A DNA stretch of 32,099 nucleotides from an uncultured Granulosicoccus sp. (GCA_947495035.1 CANLXI010000051.1:1-32099); one strand, 5' to 3'. Counted from the first letter of the stretch, positions 8,440 to 17,536 are shown. A program made the numbers and translations. Notes: generated by a model not told the origin, from the letters alone.

Positions 8440-9243
8440 ATGAGAACGCTTGCCATCGCTCAGGACGAGATCCTGCGATTGTTGTCCACACGCCGGGGGC
8501 TGTTGTCCCTGCTGGGCTTTGCACTCATCTGGGCGGGGGTTCTGAGCTACGGGATCCTGCCGGCGGCAGCCTTCTTCGCGGGAGCTCGGGAGTCGGGCCT
8601 GAGCGAGATTCTGCTGCCTCGGCTGGGACTGAGCGCCTGGGAACAGTGGCCCGCTCCGGAACTGGCGGTCTACTGGGCCATCAGTCTCTATCTGCTGCCC
8701 TTCATGGCATTGCTGACCTCGGCCGATCAGACGGCTTCCGATCGCAGTCGTGGCACCCTGCGTTTTCTGGTGCTGCGCTGCTCGAGGCTGGAGATCTTTC
8801 TGGGACGTTTTCTCGGGCAGTGCGTGATCATGGCGCTGCTGATTCTGGTTACCCTGGGTACCGTGCTGCTGGTGATTGCCGGAAATTCGGGGGAATTCAT
8901 GACGGCATCGCTGGCCCGAGCTCCCTTGATCATCATCAATCTGATTCTGCTGGTATTACCCTATATCGCGCTGATGGCCTGGGTCTCGGTGATGGCGCGT
9001 TCGGCACGGCAGGCAACGCTGTATGCCATGGTGGTGTGGCTGAGCGTTTCTCTGTTGATCAGTTATCTGCAGGCGCGGTTCGGACCCCTGGCTCTGCTTG
9101 ACTGGATTCTGCCGGGTTCGCAGGTCGGTCAGTTGTTGCGTCTGGCGGACTGGCAGACCCTGGACTATGCGCTGATACCCGTTCTGCATACCATCGTGCT
9201 GCTGCTGATTGGCGGCACGCTGATGTGGCGGCGCGATCTGTAA
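8440..9243 (+). CDS. ABC-2 type transporter permease
   Basis: A 267-residue integral membrane protein with six predicted spans: about residues 20-45, 72-92, 125-147, 160-185, 190-210 and 240-262. A cytoplasmic loop reading TASDRSRGTLRFLVLR lies after the second span; this is the conserved coupling segment of ABC-2/NosY-like permeases. Such permeases pair with a separate ATPase. The likely partner is the ATPase at 11289-12194 on the same strand, but an opposite-strand diguanylate cyclase lies between them. The gene starts 49 bp after lysS and ends 36 bp before the convergent cyclase stop. The substrate cannot be read from the sequence. Confidence 0.85.
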   Translation: MRTLAIAQDEILRLLSTRRGLLSLLGFALIWAGVLSYGILPAAAFFAGARESGLSEILLPRLGLSAWEQWPAPELAVYWAISLYLLPFMALLTSADQTASDRSRGTLRFLVLRCSRLEIFLGRFLGQCVIMALLILVTLGTVLLVIAGNSGEFMTASLARAPLIIINLILLVLPYIALMAWVSVMARSARQATLYAMVVWLSVSLLISYLQARFGPLALLDWILPGSQVGQLLRLADWQTLDYALIPVLHTIVLLLIGGTLMWRRDL

Positions 9244-9279
9244 CAGCTGATTTCAGCGACGCCAGCGTTGCGGTCACCC

Positions 9280-11151
9280 TCAGGCAGCCTTGTCGATCAT
9301 CAGCTGGCTGGAGAACACGACACTGCGATTCCTGCCGGTGTCCTTGGCGTGGTACAGGGCCAGATCGGCATTGGTGGTGAGTACCCTGATCAGCTGGTCC
9401 TGTGCCAGCCGTGGATAGTGTTGAATACTACCGATCTCTGCAATACCCAGACTGCAGGTGACTGACAGCAGCTGATCGTCCATCACGATCTCGACCGCTT
9501 CCACTGCGCGGCGAATGTTCTCGGCGATCTCTTGAGCCTGCGTACCCGCGGTGCCAGGCAGAAGCACGCAGAATTCCTCACCACCGTAACGGGCCAGAAT
9601 GCCGATACCCTCAACCGCCCGGGCAATGGCCAGAGCCGCAGCCTTCAGTACGGTATCCCCGGCGACATGGCCATGGGTGTCATTGATGGACTTGAAGTGG
9701 TCCAGGTCGATCATGATGAAGGAGAGTGGTTCATCGGCCTGCAAACCTTCGGCAACTTGCTCGGCCAGGGCTTTCAACAGGTAGCGGCGATTGAAGACGC
9801 CGGTGAGTGCGTCGTTGTGGATCAGCTGTGCAATGTCCTGTCGCATGGTCTCGAAGCTGTTGGCCAGATCGCCGATCTCGTCATGGCGTCGCACGATGTT
9901 CAGAGGCGTCGAGTAATCATGTTCCTGTATGCCGCGTGTCGCACTGGACAGTGAAATGATCGGACTGGATATGCGATGTGCAACGAGAAGCACGATTCCG
10001 AGTGCGATCCAGAAAGTCAGCGCAGTGGCGGTGATGATGCGGTTCCGGAGTTTGATCAGATCGGCGATGAAGATGCTCTCGGGCATGACGGAAAACACAT
10101 GCCAGTTCAGCAACCCCAGCTCGCTGCAGACGATATAGTTGGCACCCACCTTCATCAGCTCGTTGTCGTGCCCGGCCATGTACTGAGCGATATCCAGCAG
10201 CTTCGTTTCATCGCTCATGAGTTGCTTCAGTGCTTCATGATCATGTGCGTCGTGTGCGTCGTGTGCGTCGTGTGCGTCGTGTGCGTCGTGTGCGTCGTGT
10301 GCGTCGTGTGCGTCGTGTGCGTCATCGGAATGCGACTCGACCGGGTTTTCGCCGTGTTCGGCCGACTCGGAATGGCCTTCTGGTTCATGGTCATGCAGGG
10401 ACTCCGAATCATGGCTGTCTTCTGCGTGATCGGACGCGTCGTGGTGACTTCGGGGAGCACTGTGACTGCTTCCTTCGTGGTCTGCCGTGTGGGTCAGGTG
10501 TTCACCCGTTTCCAGGTGTGCCACGATCAGCTCCGAATGATCTGTCACGAAGAACAGGGTGCCGTCTTCGCGAGAATTCTCATGCAGAATGGTTTCCCAG
10601 ATGTGCTCCTGATCCAGGCTGAAGAACGCTGCCATGCCGGGACCCATTTCCAGGGGTAAGGTCTTTCGAACCCAGGCTTGATGGCCGGCTACCAGCAGAC
10701 CGTGGTGCAAACGGTGGTGCGCGGCGGTGTGGGGATCGCTCAGTGCCGCCTGCAAGCGGATCGCGTTAGGGGAATCGACTCTGGAGATGACCGTACCGTC
10801 TCTGACCAGCATGAAATCGGACAGATAGGGGCTGGATTCGGTCTTGGCTGCCAGCGATTCCTCCAGCTCCGAGATAGCGCCTGTCGAAAAACCGAGGTCC
10901 GATGCAAACAGTGTGTCACCGATATCGTGCTGCAGTTTCTCCACCAGGTCGTGGAATCCCAGGATATGGTTTTGCAGCGTCAATTCGGCAATGCGTTTCT
11001 TGCTGGCGCCGATGGAATCCTTGAAGGTCAGATAGGTGATTGAGCCGAGCGCGGACAGAAGCACGATGATTGCCACGCTGAAGCTGAAAATGAGCTTGCC
11101 TCTGATTCGCAGCGATAAGCTTTTTCTGCACCATTGATATATCTTTGTCAT
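9280..11151 (-). CDS. Membrane diguanylate cyclase with His-rich periplasmic sensor
   Basis: This 623-residue GGDEF protein should make cyclic di-GMP from GTP. Order: membrane span at about residues 18-42, a periplasmic region of about 320 residues, a second span (ALTFWIALGIVLLVAHRI), a HAMP linker, and a GGDEF domain with DHFKSINDTHGHVAGD and the active-site GGEEF at 523-527. The product-inhibition I-site (RxxD, ending five residues before GGEEF) is absent; EGIG is found there. The periplasmic part looks like a Cache-type sensor interrupted by a strongly His/Asp/Glu-rich stretch at about 215-310, including about nine consecutive Asp-Ala-His triplets at 277-303. This suggests binding of a divalent metal such as zinc, nickel or copper, which is inference. 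It is convergent with the permease upstream and divergent from the ABC ATPase. Confidence 0.92.
   Translation of the reverse strand: MTKIYQWCRKSLSLRIRGKLIFSFSVAIIVLLSALGSITYLTFKDSIGASKKRIAELTLQNHILGFHDLVEKLQHDIGDTLFASDLGFSTGAISELEESLAAKTESSPYLSDFMLVRDGTVISRVDSPNAIRLQAALSDPHTAAHHRLHHGLLVAGHQAWVRKTLPLEMGPGMAAFFSLDQEHIWETILHENSREDGTLFFVTDHSELIVAHLETGEHLTHTADHEGSSHSAPRSHHDASDHAEDSHDSESLHDHEPEGHSESAEHGENPVESHSDDAHDAHDAHDAHDAHDAHDAHDAHDAHDHEALKQLMSDETKLLDIAQYMAGHDNELMKVGANYIVCSELGLLNWHVFSVMPESIFIADLIKLRNRIITATALTFWIALGIVLLVAHRISSPIISLSSATRGIQEHDYSTPLNIVRRHDEIGDLANSFETMRQDIAQLIHNDALTGVFNRRYLLKALAEQVAEGLQADEPLSFIMIDLDHFKSINDTHGHVAGDTVLKAAALAIARAVEGIGILARYGGEEFCVLLPGTAGTQAQEIAENIRRAVEAVEIVMDDQLLSVTCSLGIAEIGSIQHYPRLAQDQLIRVLTTNADLALYHAKDTGRNRSVVFSSQLMIDKAA
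10243..10323 (-). repeat. 9-bp tandem array encoding Asp-Ala-His repeats
   Basis: Nine units of GTGTGCGTC on the plus strand (the leftmost reads ATGTGCGTC) span exactly 81 bp. On the coding minus strand each unit is GAC GCA CAC, that is Asp-Ala-His. The array is in frame and near-perfect at the DNA level, so it is a recent slippage expansion rather than an old conserved protein repeat. Confidence 0.95.
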
Positions 11152-11288
11152 CCAGCGAGCCGGTAAGGGGAGAGGCTGGGATCAGATCGACCTGTCTGGA
11201 GATCTTGCACCCATTGATCTGTGTCAATTTCCTTTGTCAATGAATCGGCAGTTGCCCGCTGAAACTTAGCCCGTGTAACAATTCCGGA

Positions 11289-12194
11289 ATGAATGAACCA
11301 TTGATCACATGTCAGGGGCTGGGCAAGCGCTATGGCCGTCAACAGGCGCTGGAGGATGTATCCCTGAGCCTGAGTGCTGGTGAACCGATTGCACTGGTCG
11401 GTCCCAACGGGGCAGGCAAGACCACACTGATCAGTCTGATCTGTGGATTCATAGGCAAAAGTGCCGGTCAGATCCGGGTTCTGGGTGAGTCGCCCGGCTC
11501 TTCTGCCTTGAGTGGGCAACTGGCAGCCCTGCCGCAGGATGCCCTGCTGGATCCACGACTTGGTGTCGGTCGACAACTGCGTTTTCTTGCACGGTTGCAG
11601 GGAATGTCGGCAAAGGCTGCGCGTCTGGATGTACAGCGAGTACTGGAAACGGTCGATCTGCTGGATTCCATCGATACCAGGCCGTCGGAACTCAGCCACG
11701 GCATGCGCAAGCGTATTGCCATTGCCCAGGCCTTGCTGGGTGCGCCGCGGCTGGTTCTGCTGGATGAACCGACTGCCGGGATCGATCCTCCCAATGCCAA
11801 GATGATCCGCGATCTGATTCGCCAAGAGTCCGGCGCCACCACATTCATCGTCAGCTCGCACAATCTGGATGAACTGGAGCGGCTGTGCAGTACGGTGGTG
11901 TATCTGGAAAGGGGACGACTGATTTCAGTCGGCCCGGTCGTGGATGACTCAGCGCAATCCTTCATTACCTTGCGTCTGGTTGATGTGCCCTCGAACGAAT
12001 TTCTGGAAGCGGCAGCATCCCTGCCTGACATCCGGCAGATGAGCCGCAGTGCGCAGGGTGATTATCTGATTCAGACGCACGACGATATGAGTGCAAGTCT
12101 GGCACTCATGCAGCTGCTCAATGAGCGACAATGGCGCTACCGCCTGATGAGCCGCGGCAAGTCACTGGAAGAGAGGCTATACGGTCAATCCTGA
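11289..12194 (+). CDS. ABC transporter ATP-binding protein (ABC-2 partner)
   Basis: A 301-residue cytoplasmic ATPase. It has Walker A GPNGAGKTT at residues 38-46, the Q-loop near ALPQDALLDP, a signature LSHGMRKR (a variant of LSGGQ typical of export ATPases of the NosF/CcmA/DRA group), Walker B LVLLDEPTAGID, and the switch His in VSSHNLDE. A C-terminal extension of about 80 residues follows, as in drug-export ATPases. It lies on the same strand as the permease at 8440 but is separated from it by the cyclase. The 137 bp to the cyclase start form a shared divergent promoter region. It has no adjacent membrane partner other than that permease. Confidence 0.9.
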   Translation: MNEPLITCQGLGKRYGRQQALEDVSLSLSAGEPIALVGPNGAGKTTLISLICGFIGKSAGQIRVLGESPGSSALSGQLAALPQDALLDPRLGVGRQLRFLARLQGMSAKAARLDVQRVLETVDLLDSIDTRPSELSHGMRKRIAIAQALLGAPRLVLLDEPTAGIDPPNAKMIRDLIRQESGATTFIVSSHNLDELERLCSTVVYLERGRLISVGPVVDDSAQSFITLRLVDVPSNEFLEAAASLPDIRQMSRSAQGDYLIQTHDDMSASLALMQLLNERQWRYRLMSRGKSLEERLYGQS

Positions 12195-12295
12195 TATTCG
12201 AACAGGAGCGTCTGTGATTCGAGCTTCGAGCGTCGTGATGTCTTGCGCTGTCCGAGTCAAATACTGCAGCAGGTGCACAGAGTTCGTCGGACGCC

Positions 12296-13522
12296 TCAGG
12301 CGGGAACCTCGCGAGTTCTGATCGAAAGATTGCCGGTCAGTGTACGATGCACCGGGCAGCGATCGGCGATTGCCATCAGTCGCTGCCGCTGCCCATCATC
12401 AAGCTCGCCGTGCAGCGTGATATCACGATCGATGACATCGATCTGCATGGGTTTTTCATCGCAGTCTTCGCAATCCTTGACATGATCCCGGCTGTGCCGC
12501 AGAACCACCTCGGCGTTGTCCAGTGGCCACTGCTTGCGTCCTGCATACATGCGCAGCGACATTGCCGTGCAGGCGCCCACCGATGCCAGAAGGTGTTCGT
12601 AAGGATCCGGACCTGCATTGTTGCCTCCAAGCGAGCTGGGTTCGTCGGCTATCCATTGATGGTCGTCGGTGTGGATATCCAGCATGAACTTGCGATTGCG
12701 TTCGCTGATGCTGACTTCGCCCTTGCTGACCTTCGGGCGGGCAGGTGCAAGGTTGTCGGCAGATACTCGAACCTGGCGCAGGGCCCAGGCAGCAATCATG
12801 TCGGCGACATATTCGGAATCGGCAGCCTTTGTCAGCAAGTGGTCGGTATTGTCCAGGCTGATGAAACTCTTCGGATGCCGAGCTGCCTTGTAGATGCGCT
12901 CGGCCTCGGCGATGTTGACGGTGGCATCGATCGGGGAGTGCATGATCAGCAGTGCTGCCTTAAGACGGGCAATATGAGCCTCCGATGTCTGATTGATGTC
13001 ATCGAGAAACTGCTTGCGAATGGTGAACTGGCGGCCAGCCAGGTTTACCTGTGCTTCGCCCTCACGCTCTATGGTGTCGATGTCGCAGGAGAATTGTGCC
13101 GAGACATGGCGAGCATCGGCGGGCGAGCCGATGGTGACTATACCCTTGCACTCGGGGATGTCATGTGCGGCGGTCAGAACGGCTGTTCCGCCCAGACTGT
13201 GGCCGATCAGCAGCGATGGCGCGAGGCCGTCGGCACGCAGGTGATCGGCTGCAGCAACCAGATCCTGCACATTGGATGAAAAATTGGTGTTGGAAAAGTC
13301 ACCGTCACTGTTACCCAGCCCCGTGAAGTCGAAGCGCATCACCGCATAACCTCGTTTGACCAGTGCCCGGGAAATTCGTGAGGCGGCGGCAATGTCCTTG
13401 CCGCAGGTGAAGCAGTGCGCAAACAGGGCCGTTGCAATGGGCTCCTGATCGGGGGTTTCCAGCAAGGCGGCCAGGGGGGCACCCTGTGATCCCGTGAATT
13501 CGAATTTGCGTCTGGCTGGCAT
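12296..13522 (-). CDS. Alpha/beta hydrolase fused to OsmC-family domain
   Basis: A 408-residue bifunctional protein. Residues 1 to about 260 form an alpha/beta hydrolase with the oxyanion-side RFDFTGLGNSDG, nucleophile elbow GHSLGG and late catalytic DNTDHLL. The C-terminal 140 residues form an OsmC/Ohr-type domain with the two redox cysteines in GACTAMSL and RCPVHRTL, a family that reduces organic hydroperoxides. The combination recurs in databases as a bifunctional alpha/beta hydrolase/OsmC protein. I start at 13522 (MPARRKFEFTG), because the ATG lies 1 nt after the tesA stop and the longer reading frame to 13642 runs into tesA. A joint role is plausible (hydrolysing an ester and reducing a peroxide), but the substrate is unknown. 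Confidence 0.9.
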   Translation of the reverse strand: MPARRKFEFTGSQGAPLAALLETPDQEPIATALFAHCFTCGKDIAAASRISRALVKRGYAVMRFDFTGLGNSDGDFSNTNFSSNVQDLVAAADHLRADGLAPSLLIGHSLGGTAVLTAAHDIPECKGIVTIGSPADARHVSAQFSCDIDTIEREGEAQVNLAGRQFTIRKQFLDDINQTSEAHIARLKAALLIMHSPIDATVNIAEAERIYKAARHPKSFISLDNTDHLLTKAADSEYVADMIAAWALRQVRVSADNLAPARPKVSKGEVSISERNRKFMLDIHTDDHQWIADEPSSLGGNNAGPDPYEHLLASVGACTAMSLRMYAGRKQWPLDNAEVVLRHSRDHVKDCEDCDEKPMQIDVIDRDITLHGELDDGQRQRLMAIADRCPVHRTLTGNLSIRTREVPA

Positions 13523-13523
13523 T

Positions 13524-14156
13524 TCAGCTGTCTCCGGTGACAAACTCTCTGATGAGAGGAAGGGCATGTTCCATGATGAGCGGCTGCGCATCGGCCGTCG
13601 GGTGAATACCATCGGCCTGGAAGTAGTTCCGTTCCGTGGCAATAGGTTCCAACAGAAAGGGCAGAAGCGTGCTGCCGGAGTTCCGAGCAGCGTTCACGAA
13701 GGCCTCGGCGAACATCTTGCGATAGTCCGGACCGTAGTTGCTGGGTATCATCATGCCCGCTATCAGTACATCGGTACCGGCATTGTGTGCGATGTCTGCC
13801 ATGTCCTCCAGATTCTGCTGCATGGCAGCGGGTTGGTAGCCACGCAAGCCGTCATTGCCGCCCAGTTCTATCACCAGCAGGTCGGGTTCGAATCGCTCGA
13901 TGGCATCGGGCAGGCGACGCAGACCCCCGGCGGTCGTGTCACCGGTGATGCTGGCATTGATCACCTGCACATCGCTGCCCTCTTCCTGCAGGGCCTTCTC
14001 AGCCAGACTTACCCAGCCGTCCTCCTCATCCAGACCATAGGCAGCGCTGATGCTGTCGCCCATGACCAGTACGGTATAGCTGTCGGCGCGTGCAGCAAAC
14101 GACGCCAGCAGAACCATCAGCAGTAAAAATGTTCGAAGCAGTGCAAAGAGTTTCAT
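13524..14156 (-). CDS. tesA: Periplasmic GDSL thioesterase/arylesterase TesA
   Basis: A 210-residue SGNH hydrolase. It begins with a signal peptide (MKLFALLRTFLLLMVLLASF, cleavage after ARA at about residue 24) and block I MGDSISAAYGL, with nucleophile Ser35. The oxyanion Asn is in GGNDGL and the catalytic Asp/His pair is in DGIHPTADAQ. TesA releases fatty acids from acyl-CoA and hydrolyses esters and lysophospholipids in the periplasm. It is divergent from ybbA, the same arrangement as tesA/ybbA-ybbP in E. coli. It is followed after a single nucleotide by the hydrolase/OsmC gene, which suggests an operon. Confidence 0.95.
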   Translation of the reverse strand: MKLFALLRTFLLLMVLLASFAARADSYTVLVMGDSISAAYGLDEEDGWVSLAEKALQEEGSDVQVINASITGDTTAGGLRRLPDAIERFEPDLLVIELGGNDGLRGYQPAAMQQNLEDMADIAHNAGTDVLIAGMMIPSNYGPDYRKMFAEAFVNAARNSGSTLLPFLLEPIATERNYFQADGIHPTADAQPLIMEHALPLIREFVTGDS

Positions 14157-14240
14157 GACTTGTGCATCCTGAATGTATCCCCATTATCCGCGTTTCAACG
14201 CCGGCATGAAGTCACGCTGGCAAACCCATCGTGAGAGCGC

Positions 14241-14978
14241 ATGAACAATCCGACTCCCGCAGGCAGCAATAGTGCCGCAGGTGCCAGTAGTTCCGTGTCT
14301 GCTTCCTCGGAAGCCGTACTCCATGGACATCAGATCGCCAAGCGTGTCAGTGGACCGGAAGGTGAGCTGACTATCCTGCACCAGCTGGATATCGAAGTAC
14401 ATGCAGGTGAAGCGATTGCCATTGTCGGGCCGTCGGGTTCGGGCAAGTCCACCTTGCTGGGCATACTGGCCGGGCTCGATACTCCGTCCGAAGGTCAGGT
14501 CGAACTGCTGCATCAGCCCTTGTCTTCCATGGATGAAGATGCCCGTGCACGACTGCGGGCCGGCCAGGTCGGTTTCGTGTTTCAGAGCTTTCAGTTGCTG
14601 CCGGGGCTCACTGCGCTGGAGAATGTCATGCTGCCGCTGGAACTGACTGGGGACACTGACGCGGTGGACCGTGCTCGCGCCATGCTTGAAAAGGTCGGGC
14701 TGCAGCATCGTTCCGGTCACCAACCCCTGCAACTGTCGGGCGGTGAGCAGCAGCGTGTTGCCCTGGCTCGAGCCTTTGTCTCCGAGCCAACACTATTGTT
14801 TGCGGATGAACCCACGGGTAATCTGGACAGTGAGACGGGCGGGAAGATCATCGAACTGATGTTCTCCATGACTCGGCAGCAGGGAGCGGCCATGGTTCTG
14901 GTCACGCATGACGACAATCTGGCAGCGCGTTGCGACCGTATCCTGCGTATGGGGAACGGCAGGCTGGAAGCTCTGTGA
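14241..14978 (+). CDS. ybbA: ABC transporter ATP-binding protein YbbA
   Basis: A 245-residue ATPase of the LolD/MacB-like family. It has Walker A GPSGSGKST at residues 63-71, signature LSGGEQQR, Walker B LLFADEPTGNLD, and switch His in VTHDDN. A 25-residue Ser/Ala-rich N-terminal extension precedes the usual family start, which is slightly odd, but there is no better downstream Met. It pairs with the YbbP permease, with which it overlaps by four bases (GTGA). The job of the YbbAP complex is not well defined; TesA opposite is a conserved partner. Confidence 0.93.
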   Translation: MNNPTPAGSNSAAGASSSVSASSEAVLHGHQIAKRVSGPEGELTILHQLDIEVHAGEAIAIVGPSGSGKSTLLGILAGLDTPSEGQVELLHQPLSSMDEDARARLRAGQVGFVFQSFQLLPGLTALENVMLPLELTGDTDAVDRARAMLEKVGLQHRSGHQPLQLSGGEQQRVALARAFVSEPTLLFADEPTGNLDSETGGKIIELMFSMTRQQGAAMVLVTHDDNLAARCDRILRMGNGRLEAL

Positions 14979-17536
14979 CCACGGCAAGCTCGGTACACGC
15001 AGCAGGCAGTGCTGCGCCACGCCCGCACAGGCCTGTCTCGGGTTGGTGGCGGCAGATTCGCTTCGCGTTGCGCTCTCTGGGGCGTGATCTGCGCGCAGGA
15101 GAACTGCGTGTGCTGGCACTGGCGCTACTGGTCGCCGTTGCCTCGGTGACTGCCGTCGGATTTTTCACGGACCGCATCGGACGCGCCGTCGAGCGACAGG
15201 CCAGCGATGTACTGGCAGCGGATCTGATCGCCACCTCGGGGTTTGCCCTGCCTGAGCAACTGCTGGCCGATATCGCGCAGACTGATCTGCAGACAGCACG
15301 TCATGTGCGTTTTCCCAGTGTGGTGATCAACGAGCGTAACGAATCTCAGCTGGTCGCCATGAAAGCGGTCTCCGACGGCTACCCACTTCGTGGCAGCCTG
15401 CAACTGGCCGACATTGCCGACCCTGCCACGGTGTTGACGGACGGGCAGGGCGTTCCCGCACGGGGAACCGTCTGGGTAGATAGCCAGCTGCGGGCCGCAC
15501 TGGCATTGGTGCCCGGTGACAGCCTGACGCTGGGCACGGCCGAGTTCACGGTGGACAGGATCATTCTGTATGAGCCCGATCGTGGCGAGAACGCCTTCGA
15601 ATTTGCCCCGCGGGTCATGATCAATCTGCAGGATCTGGAATCGGCCGGTCTGCTGGTCGAAGGCAGTCGTGCCCGATATACCCTGCTCATGGCGGGTGAG
15701 CCGGCTGCGCTGGAATCTGCCCGCGACCTGCTGGACAGCGATTACAAGACAGACGTGCGGGTACAGGGCGTGCGCGATGGCAGCCCGCAGATGAAACGCG
15801 CACTGGATCGTGCCCAGCGCTTCCTCGGTCTGGCATCGGTGGTAACCGTCTTGCTGGCCGGTGCCGCCATTGCCCTGGCCGTGCGTCACTTCGCGCTGCG
15901 TCAGGCTGACGCCAGCGCCGTCATGCGCACCCTCGGTGCCACTCGTGGCGAGGTCATTGTCTGGCTGTGCACGCGACTGATGCTGATCGCGCTGGTGGCA
16001 TCTGCCCTTGGTATCACGGTTGGCTGGTTTGCCCAGTTGATACTTGCCAATCTGCTGCAGGGCTGGTTCGGCCTGAACCTGCCGGCACCGGGGTTCATGC
16101 CACCGCTCATCGGCACGCTGACAGCGTTCATCGCCCTGGCAGGCTTCGGCCTGTTGCCGATCATCCAGGCGGGGCGGGTCAATGTCATGCGGGTGCTGCA
16201 GCGCGATTACAGCGGTATGGATGCCAGTGCGATCGTGACCGGTCTGCTGGGGCTGCTTGCCACGTTTCTGGTGGTGCTGCTGTTGTCCCGTGATTTTCTG
16301 CTCAGTGCCATCGTGGTTCTCGGTGTGGTCGCCATGCTGTGCCTGTTCGCCTTTGCCGGGCGCTTCATCATCCGCTCGGTGCGCGCGCTGGCCGGACCCC
16401 GGTTCCGCCTGAGCACGGCCGGTCTGCAACGCCGCTCGGCCAGCAGCATCGTGCAGCTGGCGGCCTTTGCCATGGGGATCATGGCCTTGCTGCTGATCGC
16501 CATCGTGCGAGTCGATCTGCTGTCCGCCTGGGAGCAGGATCTGCCGGCCAATGCACCGAATGTCTTCGTTCTCAACATCCAGGCCGATCAGGTGGACGGG
16601 CTGGCAGCGGAGCTTGCCTCCAAGGGCATCGAGACCACGGGTATTCATCCGATGGTACGGGCTCGCCTGGTAGCCCATAACGGTGAGCCGGTGCTCGACG
16701 AGGACTCCGATGAGCGTGACGAGCGTCGTGCCCGTCGCGAGTACAATCTGTCCTGGTCCGACACCTTGCCGGAGGAGAACAAGGTGGTTGCCGGAGAGTG
16801 GTGGGCGACTGATGGCAGTGCGCCTCCCTTGCTGTCGATAGAGCAGGAATGGGCCGAGGAACGCGGTTATGCCATTGGCGATACCCTGACCTTCAAGAGT
16901 GCAGGTGTCGAGACAACAGCGAGCATCGCCAACTGGCGTGAGGTCGATTGGGAATCGTTCCAGGTGAATTTCTTCGCCGTGGCATCCCCCGCAATGCTGA
17001 AGGGAATGCCAGCTACGTATGTCACCAGCTTCCATATCGACGGCGATTTCGTCTCCACCACGACAGACTGGGTACGCCAGTTTCCGGGGATTGCCACGCT
17101 CGATGTTGGTGCAATCATCACGCGAGTCAAGTCTTTGATGGATCGGGCCTCTTTAGCGGTAGAATATGTCTTCCTGTTCACATTACTGGCCGGATTCTGC
17201 GTGTTGCTGGCAGCCGTGCAAAGCAGTCAGGGGGAGCGAATCCGAGAGTCCGCTCTGCTGCGTGCTCTGGGGGCTTCGCATCGGCAGTTGCGTGAGGCCG
17301 TGATCGCGGAATTTGCCATTCTGGGTGCCATTGCGGGCTTGCTGGCAGCGTTTTTCGCGACCCTCATCGCATGGTCTCTGAGTCGGTTTGTGTTCGAACT
17401 TCCGTTTCAACTGAACGTCTGGTTATGGATTATCGGAATATCTGGCGGCGCGATCGGTATAGCCACTGCCGGTTATCTGGCTACGCGACGGGTGATGCAT
17501 ACTCCGCCGATCGTGGCACTACGCCATACCAACTGA
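14975..17536 (+). CDS. ybbP: FtsX-family ABC permease YbbP
   Basis: A large 853-residue permease of the MacB/FtsX type. The N-terminal region after a basic start (RQIRFALRSLGRDLRAGELR) has one membrane span, followed by a large extracytoplasmic domain of about 200 residues. Three or more clustered spans come next, then a second extracytoplasmic domain of about 220 residues (acidic DEDSDERDERR stretch near 16690), and the last three spans with the FtsX-like SALLRALGASHRQL coupling segment. I choose GTG 14975, which overlaps the ybbA stop as GTGA; an ATG at 14930 would overlap ybbA by 49 bp. relA starts 62 bp downstream on the same strand. Confidence 0.93.
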   Translation: MTTASSVHAAGSAAPRPHRPVSGWWRQIRFALRSLGRDLRAGELRVLALALLVAVASVTAVGFFTDRIGRAVERQASDVLAADLIATSGFALPEQLLADIAQTDLQTARHVRFPSVVINERNESQLVAMKAVSDGYPLRGSLQLADIADPATVLTDGQGVPARGTVWVDSQLRAALALVPGDSLTLGTAEFTVDRIILYEPDRGENAFEFAPRVMINLQDLESAGLLVEGSRARYTLLMAGEPAALESARDLLDSDYKTDVRVQGVRDGSPQMKRALDRAQRFLGLASVVTVLLAGAAIALAVRHFALRQADASAVMRTLGATRGEVIVWLCTRLMLIALVASALGITVGWFAQLILANLLQGWFGLNLPAPGFMPPLIGTLTAFIALAGFGLLPIIQAGRVNVMRVLQRDYSGMDASAIVTGLLGLLATFLVVLLLSRDFLLSAIVVLGVVAMLCLFAFAGRFIIRSVRALAGPRFRLSTAGLQRRSASSIVQLAAFAMGIMALLLIAIVRVDLLSAWEQDLPANAPNVFVLNIQADQVDGLAAELASKGIETTGIHPMVRARLVAHNGEPVLDEDSDERDERRARREYNLSWSDTLPEENKVVAGEWWATDGSAPPLLSIEQEWAEERGYAIGDTLTFKSAGVETTASIANWREVDWESFQVNFFAVASPAMLKGMPATYVTSFHIDGDFVSTTTDWVRQFPGIATLDVGAIITRVKSLMDRASLAVEYVFLFTLLAGFCVLLAAVQSSQGERIRESALLRALGASHRQLREAVIAEFAILGAIAGLLAAFFATLIAWSLSRFVFELPFQLNVWLWIIGISGGAIGIATAGYLATRRVMHTPPIVALRHTN

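Noticed and set aside
9976..10659. Plus-strand frame with a Cys-Val-Val repeat
   Set aside because: It is the antisense reading of the Asp-Ala-His array in the cyclase gene; the cyclase frame has a complete domain architecture.
15125..17035. Minus-strand frame of 636 codons opposite ybbP
   Set aside because: It is composed of Gln/His/Arg-rich sequence with no recognisable domain, fully inside a clear FtsX-family permease gene; an antisense shadow.
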